Assembly: GCA_001898465.1 (NCBI GenBank) | Contig: MKTX01000017.1 | Span: 310,201 to 374,200 of the forward strand | Length of the DNA: 64,000 bases | Direction: 5' to 3' | Origin: Sphingobacteriales bacterium 39-19 | GTDB taxonomy: Bacteria; Bacteroidota; Bacteroidia; Chitinophagales; Chitinophagaceae | In this document: piece by piece, positions 8,214-18,100 of the stretch | How positions within the stretch are numbered: position 1 is the first letter of the stretch | Layout of the letters: the number at the start of each line of letters is the position of its first letter | The notes under the pieces: generated by a model | What the model was told of the DNA's origin: nothing | Database searches by the model: none | The model's input: the letters and a program-made list of their open reading frames with translations, nothing else | Program-made: the position numbers and the translations under genes

Positions 8214-8828
8214 TCATTTTACATTTCTTTTCTCAAATACATAGCTTGTATTCGTATCTTTTAACCAGTCAATGAGCTTAAATATGCCTATTGTATTCAG
8301 TAATACCCCCAGCAGGCCACCTATCCAGATATCATCCGTGCTGGCCAAATCGTATTTGTGCAGCACATAAAAAAAATAAAACACCAGCGGTAAAAAAAGA
8401 AATAAAGCCGTAGCCATCCCGGCATTGTAAATCGTTTTCCCTTTTATATTGAATAAGAAAATATGGGCTCCCACATTGCCTGCAGAAACCAGGATGGTGG
8501 CCAGCCCCAGCCATACTGCTTTTTCGGCCAGCAAGGCTGCCATCAAATAAAAAAGCCAGCCCAAACCTGTATTGATGATGAAAGCCGTATTCGTATTCAG
8601 GGGATACCGATCAGGAATATTACTTTTAAACATCACTTTATTCAGCATGCCCGGGAAAGTGCCGGGGAAACGGTATTCTTCCCATTGATGTAAACATAAA
8701 GAAATAAAACTGGCCCACATGAGGAATGAATAAGGCGAAAGTGCATGCCGGTTCACATACAGGTAAATGCAGCACAGCAGGGCAAGAAACCCACCCAGGT
8801 CATACCAGTGTTTTCTTATGTATTGCAT
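8214..8828 (-). CDS. HXXEE-domain integral membrane protein
   Basis: A 204-residue membrane protein with about six hydrophobic segments. The motif HQWEEYRFPGTFPG (about residue 47) matches the signature histidine-x-x-glutamate-glutamate of the HXXEE family (function unknown), and a later asparagine/histidine segment, GNVGAHIFLFN, is the second conserved block. Charged residues within hydrophobic helices suggest a membrane enzyme or metal site, but this is inference. It starts 29 bp after the stop of the giant surface protein upstream and could be co-transcribed with it, though no functional link is evident. Confidence 0.8.
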   Translation of the reverse strand: MQYIRKHWYDLGGFLALLCCIYLYVNRHALSPYSFLMWASFISLCLHQWEEYRFPGTFPGMLNKVMFKSNIPDRYPLNTNTAFIINTGLGWLFYLMAALLAEKAVWLGLATILVSAGNVGAHIFLFNIKGKTIYNAGMATALFLFLPLVFYFFYVLHKYDLASTDDIWIGGLLGVLLNTIGIFKLIDWLKDTNTSYVFEKRNVK

Positions 8829-8857
8829 GGCAACAGGCTTTTGATGTAACCCGGCAG

Positions 8858-11800
8858 CTAAGGTACTATTTGTAAAGTGCTTGTTTTAATTACGCCATTG
8901 GGAAAACGGAATTTTAATTGGTAATGCCCGGGCACCAGCCCGCTTTTAAGCGTAACCGGGTAAACCATATCCCCTGCGTTCAGGAAAAGGTTTTGTTGCA
9001 TTTGCAACTGGCCATCAGCCGTTAACAATTGCCATTGCGCCATGCCATTGCTGCTTGTATATACTTTCAGCATCACATTTTTATCTTTCACCGGGTTGGG
9101 AAATAAATGAAAAGACATTTTAGCGCCTGTATCATTCATTTTGATATTTGCATGAAGGGCGCTTTTTTCTTTAGCCGTAATTACAGTCGGCATAAAAGGG
9201 TTCCGCTTTTGTTTTTTAAAGATGATAATAAAACGGTTGGGGGTTGCAGAACCTGTATTATTAATGATGTAATCGTAGTTCGTCATTTCATTGCCGGCTA
9301 AAGCTATTTCAGATTGGGTATAGCGGTCAACCAGCCAGGCCGTAAGCAATGGGTTTTGCAGATCGCCCAATTGAATACCCAGCCGGTAACTGCGATATTT
9401 CACATTACTGGTTTGTATAAATACAGTATCCTCCAGGTTAAAAAGGCCATGCCTTTCTAAAATTAGTTTCCGGTCTTGTTGCAGGATGAAAATATTTTCA
9501 CCTGTGTTCATCATTTTTTGAGCATCATACTCATCTACTTCGTTGTGGTACGATGCATCAAGATCTATTTTGGCTCCGTCTAAAGTAAAATAATCACCCG
9601 CTGCATCTGCTGCTTGTAAAAACATCATAATGCCTTTGTGTATGGGCTCCTGCCGGAATACCGGCCTGCTGCTATCTGTTTTACTGGCTTCTGTAAAACT
9701 CACAGAGGCATTGCCGGAGGCAATTGTTTTTACAAAGAAGGCCGCCCCGGATTCAATTTTATTATCTACCGAGTTGGGGGGGCCATAGCTGCCATTCCCG
9801 GGAAATATTTCATAATTGCCGGTGCTGGTATTGAGGCTGTACAACTGAAAGGCACCCAATCCATAAGCGCCCCCGCTGGGGCTTGAAGCCAGGAAGGGAT
9901 CCCACACATAATAGAAGGGCGCTACATTGCTGCGGGTAACCTGCTTTAGATTAATGGCAGAAGCATACGGATTGCCGATGCTTAAAAAATGCTCGGGTAA
10001 CATGCCTGTAAAAGAAACCGTTTTTGTCCTGATCATTAATTTTCCCCGGGTGCGTAACGTGGTAGGGCTTGGCGCTGTTTGGCTTTGATTACTCAGCCGG
10101 TTACCTCTTACAAAAAGCATATAGCCATAATCCGATGCAATAGGAAGCAGGGTACTGGTCTCGCCCCGGTAGCCCTGTATCAGGGCATCCCAATGTTTTA
10201 TACCGGGCCCGCCGGGAGAGAGAAAATCAAACTGCGGTGGCAAGGGGCTGATGCCGGATGTCACCTGGGTTCCATAACCCGGCCGGGGATCATCTAATGT
10301 ATTTAAGGCAGACTCCTGCCAGGCCTGGTGAATGGTTTGGTCGCCCACTACCGGTACGGACAGGAAGCGCCATTTACGGCCTGAATTCACATAACGCTCT
10401 ACAATAAAGCGGCCATCCCCGTAAATAAAATTCGCTGTGCTACCCAATGCCGATACCCTGGCCGTAGTATAGGAAAGTGATTTTAATGTAAAATCATAAT
10501 TATCCAAATTCAACACACCCGAAGTCGGTTTTAATTCACCCGTAACATATACCGATGTATCCAGTTTCACCCCTCCTGCAGTATTCGCTATTTCTAAAAT
10601 ATTCATGGCGGCAAGTGTACCTGTTTTGCCCGGGAAAAGCTGGGCCTGGCTGCCCCGTAAACTAATGGTTCCATCATTGGTAACGGTACCCATATTTACG
10701 AAGTTGCCATACACATTAAAAACACCTCCGTCTTCTATAGCCAGTTCGGCAAGGGGCTGTATGGTTATATTATGTACAGTAGGTACCGTATTGGTAATTA
10801 CCGGGTAAAATTCCACGCCGGCCGGTATCAGGATATCAGATGCCGGGCTGGGTACATCGGGGCACCAGTTTTGCGGATCTGTCCATACCGTATTTAATCC
10901 CAACCAGGTATTGGAGGGTTTTATTTGTACATAGGCGGTATCTTGTACACCGCAGGCGCCGCCCACACTGGATTGTACCGTGTATGTAGTGGGTGCCGAG
11001 GGTTGTGCATATACCGTTACGGCAGGGGTTCCAAAATACGGAAGGGTACCGGCAGCATCAGTAAATAAACCGGAACCGATGCCGTTTGGCGACCAGGTTA
11101 CAGGAGCTTGTGCCAGCGAGTATGCTTTTATTTGTATGTTATCTATCAGCCATCCATAGTAGGCTACGGCCGCATCGTTGGTAATTACAAATCTTAATTT
11201 AAATTGAGAAGTCATGGCAAAAGCCGGAATCTGGATGAGTTCCTGCTTCCACATATCGGTTGCCGGTGCGGTACCCGGTGTAGCAGATGTACTGTAAAAA
11301 GCAGCGGCCCATTCAGGATAACTTTTTGAAGAAAAAACCACACCCGTTACCGGGGCGCCATTTACGGTAGTTACCAGCGACCCCGAGCCTAAATAAGTGG
11401 AATCTGCAAAATTATACCAGCTTAACCCGCCATCATTTGAATATTGTACATATCCGGCATCAAAGGCATTTACCGGGTCTTCTAAACCACAAATATGAGA
11501 AAAGCTTAGCTGAGCCGCACCATATGAGCTCATGTCGAAATTATTTTGCATCACATAAGCATTGTTATTACTGGTAAGATTGGTGGCGCCATCAATATAT
11601 TTAAGCCAAACGGCCTGGCTGCCGGATGCATAATAACCGGTACTTGCAGTGGGAATTATTTTGCTGCCCGATGCCACAAAATTGGGGGAAGGAAAAGTTT
11701 CAAAATTATCGGTAAATATAGAATGGAAACTACCTGTAATATATTTGGCACCGGGTATTACCAATGCCTGGGGCGTACCACTGCACACAATATAGGAATG

Positions 11801-14800
11801 GGGATCCAGGCCCAACTCTGAGGGCTGCGGGTTGATGGTGGCCTGCACCGCAACCGGTGTAGACCGGCAGGCGCTCATATTACCGGTTAAAGTAAATTGC
11901 GGCCTTAATGACAGGATCCCGTTTGCCGTTGTCTGGCTGCACATATCTGCCGGGGTAAGGTCATTGCCTACATAATAGGCACAGGATAAATAGGCGGTAG
12001 CATCTACCAATACAGGATTGGTAATTCCGCCACTATTATTATTACTCCAGCAAATTTTAATGAGTATGTTTTGAATGCCATCCCAGGTAAAAGGGCTTGA
12101 AAAAATAAAATTGTTTTTTCCCTGTACCGGGGTGTATACCGGTTGTGAAAACACATTGGTAAAAGCAGGATTCTGCAAGCCACCGCTCATATCCGCTACA
12201 TTGGTACCGGCTAATGAAACCGATAAACCCGTATAAGATTGATTGGATAAAACGGGCACATAAAAACTCAATTCGGTAATATTACCGCTGCGTAAACCGG
12301 CATTCAGCAATTCAGATGCTTTTATGAGATACTGGCTTTGCTGGCCACCAAATACATGGAACAAAGGAGATTCATAACCCTGGCCAATGCTGTTACCGGT
12401 ACCCAATGTAACCTGCCCTGCCTGGTCTGCTTCGGCCGTTGCATAATAGGTGGCAGCGCTCGATAAAGTGGGTGTTGTATAAGTTTCGCCAAGGCCCACC
12501 AGGTTACCCCCTGCTGCGGCATCGTACCAGCTAATTAAAGAGCCCGCCGAAGCCGCTGCCGTTAAAGTAAGAGTCCCCAGTCCGCATTTTTCGGCCCCGG
12601 TCGTATTGGTAATGCTGGCATTATAAAAAGGGATTGTTACACTGCTGCTCCCGCCGCAACCACTGGCCACATCTGTTACCTGCACCGTATAGGTGGCGGT
12701 AGCGGTAAGATTAGTTACCAGGGGATTTTCAATATTCGCATTGCTTAAGCCGGCTGCCGGGCTCCAGGTATAACTTACCACTGAGGGTATAAATTTCCAG
12801 GCTTCCGGGCTGGTAATATTCCAGTTACCAATATTGCGGCCCGGCGGTGCAAAGCCACCCAAACCGGTATTGTTTTCTATCCCCATCGTTTTCAAAATTC
12901 CGGTATTATTGTCTTTTACCTGCGATGCATGGATCTCGATATGCTTATCACTTTCAAACAATCTGATTTGGCCGGTTATATTTTGGCCGGGCCCCGAACC
13001 GGAGAAACGCAGGTTGATATAATCAATTACAAAAACACGGTTGGGCGTAGTGCCATTCGTAAAATACCGTACTGTACTGCCCGGGCTATAGGCAGGGTCA
13101 ACAGCCAGGTTTGCCCAGGCCAAAGCAATAATGTTATTGGGATCATTCTTATCCGGTATAAACTGGGGTGTATTGCTATACCCCCCCACATTGCCAAACT
13201 TAATGTAACCGTTTGTACTTACATATAACTGTGAAACCAACTGGCCAAAAAAGGAAAAAGAGAAAGGCAAGGGGATGGCTGATGAAATCGCTTCATCAGT
13301 ATTCCCATTCCAAATTACGGTGGGTGAACCCGATGGCGTCAATACACTATACGTTCCCGGCACTACGGTATACAGGGCATTGCTGGTTGCTTGTAACTGA
13401 ACGCTTCCCCCATTGCATATCCTGGCAGGGCCGGCGCTGGCAATGGCATTGATGATAGGTTTAATGGTAATACTATCGGTAGCTTCTGCAGCGCATCCAT
13501 TATTGGTATATTGGTAAGACACTACATAAATACCCTGTGTACTGGTAGCCGGTATTATTTGTCCGCTGGCCGGGTTGATGGATAAACCAGCAGGGATTGC
13601 ACTGTAAGTGCCGGAACCCGGCCCGCTGAGGGTAACATTTTTGGCCGGGTCGCTACTGCAATAAACACCAGCCCCAGGGTAATTAATATTTGCCTGTATT
13701 ACCGTTTTAATGGTAATATTAATAGAAGCGATATCACCGGGTGTACAGGGGTTATAGGGCGTAGCGATAAGCTGCCCCGAGGTAGCCGTTGATAAAAATT
13801 GAATATCATTATCGGGGCTTGTGGTAATATCATTAAAAACAGCGCCCGTTCCGGTATAGCTCCATTTATAATAGGTTGCGCCTGCAACGGAAGGCATGGT
13901 ATAATGATAAGATGCCCCCGGGCAAACCGACACCGTTCCGGTTAATGTACCTGTGGCACCCAGGCTGTTACAGGCCGGCGTCCAAATAAAAGTGAGACCC
14001 ACGGGAGGCTCATGCATATTATTAAATACAACGCCATTTGTGGCGGTGGTTGCCGGTATGGTATTTACCCAATCGCCGGTTACCGATTTCCTGGCATTGT
14101 AATCTGTATTGTTATTGCCCCGCAAGCCAACCTGTACTTTTACATCAATAGCGCTTAGGGTACTGATGGGGCCATACACTACTTTCAGTTTTTGCAAAAC
14201 CGATACACCTCCACTTTCGCTTAATATCATTTGAAAACTGATATTATCATAATCGCTGCCGTAATATTTTTTTACCTGCGTCCATTGAATAACAAACTCC
14301 CGGTTTGGCGCTACGCCACGGGTAAGTGCAAATATGCTGGATGCAGGTGTAATACTCACATCGCTGCCGCTACTCAGGGCATTGGCGCTCATTTTAAAAC
14401 CACCCGGGTCAATCCTTGTGATAACGGTACCATCCGGGATTTCAGAAGATACCAGGCGTGTACCTACCCGTAAATTGGCAAACTCTGCCCCGCTGATGCC
14501 GGTAACAATATTGCTCCCGGCTATGAGGGTGCCGGTAATATTATCAAACTCCTGGTGCATTACATCCATATTAAAACCGGCAAAACCATTATCATTGGCC
14601 GTGCCCCATAAATAAGCACCACTGGAATTGACAGATGAAATCCAGGAGCCTGCAAAAAAAGGCCCCGTCATGCTGGTTGGCGCAAAACAAAGCCAACTGT
14701 CAGTATCCAATCCTATGATGGTACCGGCAGGATGTACCGTACCGTTATAATAAAATGCAAAAGGAAGTGTATAACCGGTATAGGCCATATCATCCCATAT

Positions 14801-14956
14801 CATGGGAAAAGGGTCTGCAGGTGTAGTACCATCAGCAGCTACCAGCGGGCTGTATGTTCCATTTTCCTGCGAAAATGTATAACTCGTTGCTACCTGGCCG
14901 TAACCCCACCCAGACAGAAACATAAAAATGAAGAATAGAATTTTTTTCATTCTCAA
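8858..14956 (-). CDS. Giant T9SS-exported surface protein (2032 aa) with Ig/PKD-like modules
   Basis: Secreted, probably cell-surface protein. Residues 1-20 are a signal peptide (MRMKKILFFIFMFLSGWGYG). The N-terminal region and a second region near 560-720 resemble beta-sandwich modules (for example YVSTNGYIKFGN and NRVFVIDYINLRF). PKD/Ig-like domains follow, with the repeating pattern TYYKWSYTG or YTWSPAAGLSN. A jelly-roll-like segment lies near 1150-1260 and a shared block NTWLGLNTVWTDPQNWC near 1350, continuing into a beta-helix-like run. GRKWRFLSVP near 1530 and NPYASAIN near 1660 are shared with the two neighbouring giants. The last about 80 residues (from FHLFPNPVKDKN) are a type A T9SS sorting domain. 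Ligand unknown; adhesion or matrix binding is inferred from architecture. Confidence 0.88.
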   Translation of the reverse strand: MRMKKILFFIFMFLSGWGYGQVATSYTFSQENGTYSPLVAADGTTPADPFPMIWDDMAYTGYTLPFAFYYNGTVHPAGTIIGLDTDSWLCFAPTSMTGPFFAGSWISSVNSSGAYLWGTANDNGFAGFNMDVMHQEFDNITGTLIAGSNIVTGISGAEFANLRVGTRLVSSEIPDGTVITRIDPGGFKMSANALSSGSDVSITPASSIFALTRGVAPNREFVIQWTQVKKYYGSDYDNISFQMILSESGGVSVLQKLKVVYGPISTLSAIDVKVQVGLRGNNNTDYNARKSVTGDWVNTIPATTATNGVVFNNMHEPPVGLTFIWTPACNSLGATGTLTGTVSVCPGASYHYTMPSVAGATYYKWSYTGTGAVFNDITTSPDNDIQFLSTATSGQLIATPYNPCTPGDIASINITIKTVIQANINYPGAGVYCSSDPAKNVTLSGPGSGTYSAIPAGLSINPASGQIIPATSTQGIYVVSYQYTNNGCAAEATDSITIKPIINAIASAGPARICNGGSVQLQATSNALYTVVPGTYSVLTPSGSPTVIWNGNTDEAISSAIPLPFSFSFFGQLVSQLYVSTNGYIKFGNVGGYSNTPQFIPDKNDPNNIIALAWANLAVDPAYSPGSTVRYFTNGTTPNRVFVIDYINLRFSGSGPGQNITGQIRLFESDKHIEIHASQVKDNNTGILKTMGIENNTGLGGFAPPGRNIGNWNITSPEAWKFIPSVVSYTWSPAAGLSNANIENPLVTNLTATATYTVQVTDVASGCGGSSSVTIPFYNASITNTTGAEKCGLGTLTLTAAASAGSLISWYDAAAGGNLVGLGETYTTPTLSSAATYYATAEADQAGQVTLGTGNSIGQGYESPLFHVFGGQQSQYLIKASELLNAGLRSGNITELSFYVPVLSNQSYTGLSVSLAGTNVADMSGGLQNPAFTNVFSQPVYTPVQGKNNFIFSSPFTWDGIQNILIKICWSNNNSGGITNPVLVDATAYLSCAYYVGNDLTPADMCSQTTANGILSLRPQFTLTGNMSACRSTPVAVQATINPQPSELGLDPHSYIVCSGTPQALVIPGAKYITGSFHSIFTDNFETFPSPNFVASGSKIIPTASTGYYASGSQAVWLKYIDGATNLTSNNNAYVMQNNFDMSSYGAAQLSFSHICGLEDPVNAFDAGYVQYSNDGGLSWYNFADSTYLGSGSLVTTVNGAPVTGVVFSSKSYPEWAAAFYSTSATPGTAPATDMWKQELIQIPAFAMTSQFKLRFVITNDAAVAYYGWLIDNIQIKAYSLAQAPVTWSPNGIGSGLFTDAAGTLPYFGTPAVTVYAQPSAPTTYTVQSSVGGACGVQDTAYVQIKPSNTWLGLNTVWTDPQNWCPDVPSPASDILIPAGVEFYPVITNTVPTVHNITIQPLAELAIEDGGVFNVYGNFVNMGTVTNDGTISLRGSQAQLFPGKTGTLAAMNILEIANTAGGVKLDTSVYVTGELKPTSGVLNLDNYDFTLKSLSYTTARVSALGSTANFIYGDGRFIVERYVNSGRKWRFLSVPVVGDQTIHQAWQESALNTLDDPRPGYGTQVTSGISPLPPQFDFLSPGGPGIKHWDALIQGYRGETSTLLPIASDYGYMLFVRGNRLSNQSQTAPSPTTLRTRGKLMIRTKTVSFTGMLPEHFLSIGNPYASAINLKQVTRSNVAPFYYVWDPFLASSPSGGAYGLGAFQLYSLNTSTGNYEIFPGNGSYGPPNSVDNKIESGAAFFVKTIASGNASVSFTEASKTDSSRPVFRQEPIHKGIMMFLQAADAAGDYFTLDGAKIDLDASYHNEVDEYDAQKMMNTGENIFILQQDRKLILERHGLFNLEDTVFIQTSNVKYRSYRLGIQLGDLQNPLLTAWLVDRYTQSEIALAGNEMTNYDYIINNTGSATPNRFIIIFKKQKRNPFMPTVITAKEKSALHANIKMNDTGAKMSFHLFPNPVKDKNVMLKVYTSSNGMAQWQLLTADGQLQMQQNLFLNAGDMVYPVTLKSGLVPGHYQLKFRFPNGVIKTSTLQIVP

Positions 14957-15085
14957 TTAATGATACAAAACAGTAATAAACCAATATTCGATTTTGGAGA
15001 GCTACATAGAAAAAGAATCCTTCATTTCAGTGGGTAAGAATGAATTTGAGTTCAATTATACGATTTTTTTCTCTTAATTCTAAAT

Positions 15086-15120
15086 CAAAAAAAAGCACCT
15101 CCTTATTTTCATAAAGAGGT
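15086..15120 (-). terminator. Rho-independent terminator of the 1956-aa surface protein gene
   Basis: On the minus strand ACCTCTTTAT-GAAA-ATAAGGAGGT forms a 10-bp stem (one G-T pair) with a GAAA tetraloop, followed by GC and eight Ts. It lies 20 bp after the stop codon of the gene ending at 15141, a textbook intrinsic terminator. Confidence 0.85.
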
Positions 15121-15140
15121 AACTTTTAAATCCCTTCTTT

Positions 15141-18100
15141 TTATTCAATTACCAGGGGTATTTCAGTTATTTTACCCCCTTTATCATACAGGTAAAAAGT
15201 ATAAAAACCGCTGGCAATAAACCGGTTAATTTTTATAAGTTCCTGGTAATTAGGATCATTTATTTGAATGTCCTGTTTCAGCACCAATTTACCGTCGGCT
15301 GCTACCAGGGTATAGGTATAATTTCCGGGATTCACCTGCTCCATTTGTAACCGGATGGTTTTATTTTTAACCGGGTTTGGAACAATGGTAATATAAGGAT
15401 ATTTCACGCCTGGTTCCACTTTTACAATTATGCTATAAGATAACGCTCCATCCATGTCAACTGATTTAATCCGGTAATAACATACTCCTATCGGAGCTTG
15501 TTCATCAATCTTATTATAAGTAGTGCGGCTACCATTATTCATGGGTACCTGGTTGGAAATACTGCTGAAATGTATTCCATCGGAACTGCGTTCTACCTCG
15601 TAGCGCTGCAATTGAATTTCATTTTCAGTAATCCAGTTTATTGCATTTCTTCCCACGCTTATTGCATGGGCTTCTACTTTTACTATGCGTACCGGTATAA
15701 TACCGGCTTGTTTAAATACAATCATAAAACGATCTGCTGCTTTGGAAGCGGCATCGGGCCCTACTTCAAATTCGTACCAGTTGCTGGCATCCAGGTTCAA
15801 CGGGGTGCGTATTTGCGTAAACTTATCAATCAGCCAGCCTTGCCTGCCAGTGGCATCCATATTCAGGCAGCTTATATCCCAGCTATAGGCATGTTGTTTC
15901 ATGGCGCCCATATTCAGGTACACGGTATCGTCCCGCAGCATGGGCGGCGACTGCAATACAGCAAAAGGCTGTCCTTTGTACAGGATACTTAAGTTTTCTG
16001 AAATGTTGGCAAACTTGGGGATATCCTGGTTATCAATATCACCATTGGCGCCATCTTCATAATGCATCATCACCCCATCTACCAATGTAAGTTCTGCGGC
16101 ATTGCGTAAATATAATGCCGGCCTTAGCAGTTGCGCCCTGCCGGCGGTAAAGGAAGCCACGTGTTCATCGCTTGCCTTATTGCTTTCTTTAAATATTAAG
16201 CTGCCGGATGTGGCTCCGCCCCTTACAAAGAATGCATGACCCGATGGAATATAACTGGAATCATAAACAGCCGATGCGGTTACTTTATCATAACTACCCG
16301 ATCCCGGTGTGGGTATCCAGTCGCTGCCAACTTTACTAAAAACCTGGAAGCCGCCAATATTAAAACTGCCTCCTAAATTGGGATCCCATACATAAAACGA
16401 CTGGATGGCCGATGCCGGCAACAAACTGTTCATGCCAATAGCTGATGCATAGGGATTGCCAATAGATACATAATTACCGGCGGGTATATTGATGGGCGCT
16501 GCCGGGTAATTGCCCACTTTCAGCGTGCCCCGGGTGCGTAAAGTGGTTTGGCTATTGGCTCCCAACCCAATTTGGCTGCGGTCGCCCCGTAAAAATAGCA
16601 TATAACCTACATCCGATGCAATGCCGGTGGTGGTAAACTGCTGTGGATCGTAAAGCTGGGTAGTCGCATTCCAGCTTTTTAAACTATGGGCGCTTAACGA
16701 TTTTGCATCAAAGCCACGGGCTGCAAAATTGGTATAATAAGTAGGTATCTGGGTACCGTAATTCGGTACCGGGTTTTGGGCTTCTGCCGTGGCCCCTTCC
16801 TGCCAGGCCGCTTTTACAGTTTGCAGGGTATTGGTATTCACCGCCAAATGTTGCCATTTGCGGCCGGTTTTTATAAAATGCTCTACCACAAACCTTCCTG
16901 TACCATAATGAAAGCTGCCACTCACCGGGCCTACCCGGGCCGTATTATTTGATGTTGACCGAATGGTAACATCAAAATTATCTAAATCAAATTGGCCCTG
17001 GGTTGATAATAAGGCTGAATCAATTTGCAAATCCCGGTTGATCTTTACACCCGGCCCGCTATTATTAATTTCTAAAATATTCATTTTTGTAATGGCGCCG
17101 GGACCGGGGAAATTTTGTAAAGTACTGCCATTTAATTCAATCCTGCCTTTGTTATATAAGGTGCCATTATTTACCAGGTCGGTTACTACGCTAAAGCTGC
17201 CGGTATAATCTATCTCCAGCGAAGCGGATGGGTCAATGATGATATATTTACAGGTTGCAGCCCCAGAAATTACAGGCATATTGGGTGCTGTGGCCGGTAT
17301 TAAAACCGAAGTAGTGGTCAAGGGTACATAGCCCCCGCACCAGTTGGATGGCGTATGCCAGTCACTTGTATTACCCAGCCAAGTATTGGGTGAAATTTTT
17401 ACGGTTAAATTACCCGAAACAGCACAGCCATTGCTTAAAGTGGCAGTGGCCTGGAATACCAGGTCGGTACCCGCTGCTACTTGTGGCCCGGTAGGTTTTA
17501 TATAAAGGTTAGGAATACTACCGCTGATGTAAGACATAGAAAACCCGGGATCGGTAAACATATTGCCACCTGCATTGGGGAATACAGGCGTCCATGCGTA
17601 ATTGGTAGTAACCGGTTTTTCACCGTATAATTTAATATTATCAAGCGCTACTCCATGTACCCAATCGCCATCATACAAGAATCTTATTTTTAAATTATTG
17701 GTATTTAAATAAGTGTTTGGCAGGTTTATTACTACGTGTTTAAATTTAGTTCCCTGGCCCTGGTCGGCATTAAACATAACCAATGTGCCCCAGGATGTGC
17801 CTCCATTGGCTGTTGCCTGCACACTCAATGTATCAACACCAGCCCCACCGTTTGAACTATTTCCATCGGTATAATAATGTGAATAATAAATATCGAATTC
17901 TAATGTAAGATTTGTAAACTGGTTTGAATTTAATACGCCTGATACTAACCGGGTGGTTAAATCTCCAGCTAATAATTCAGAAACGGCAAATACAAATTTA
18001 TTGGTTCCAAAGCCTGAAGAAATGGCGGGCTTCCATGCATTGGTAACCGAAGGTACATATACACTGGTTTGGTTTTGCCATTGCATATCTACTGCATTGG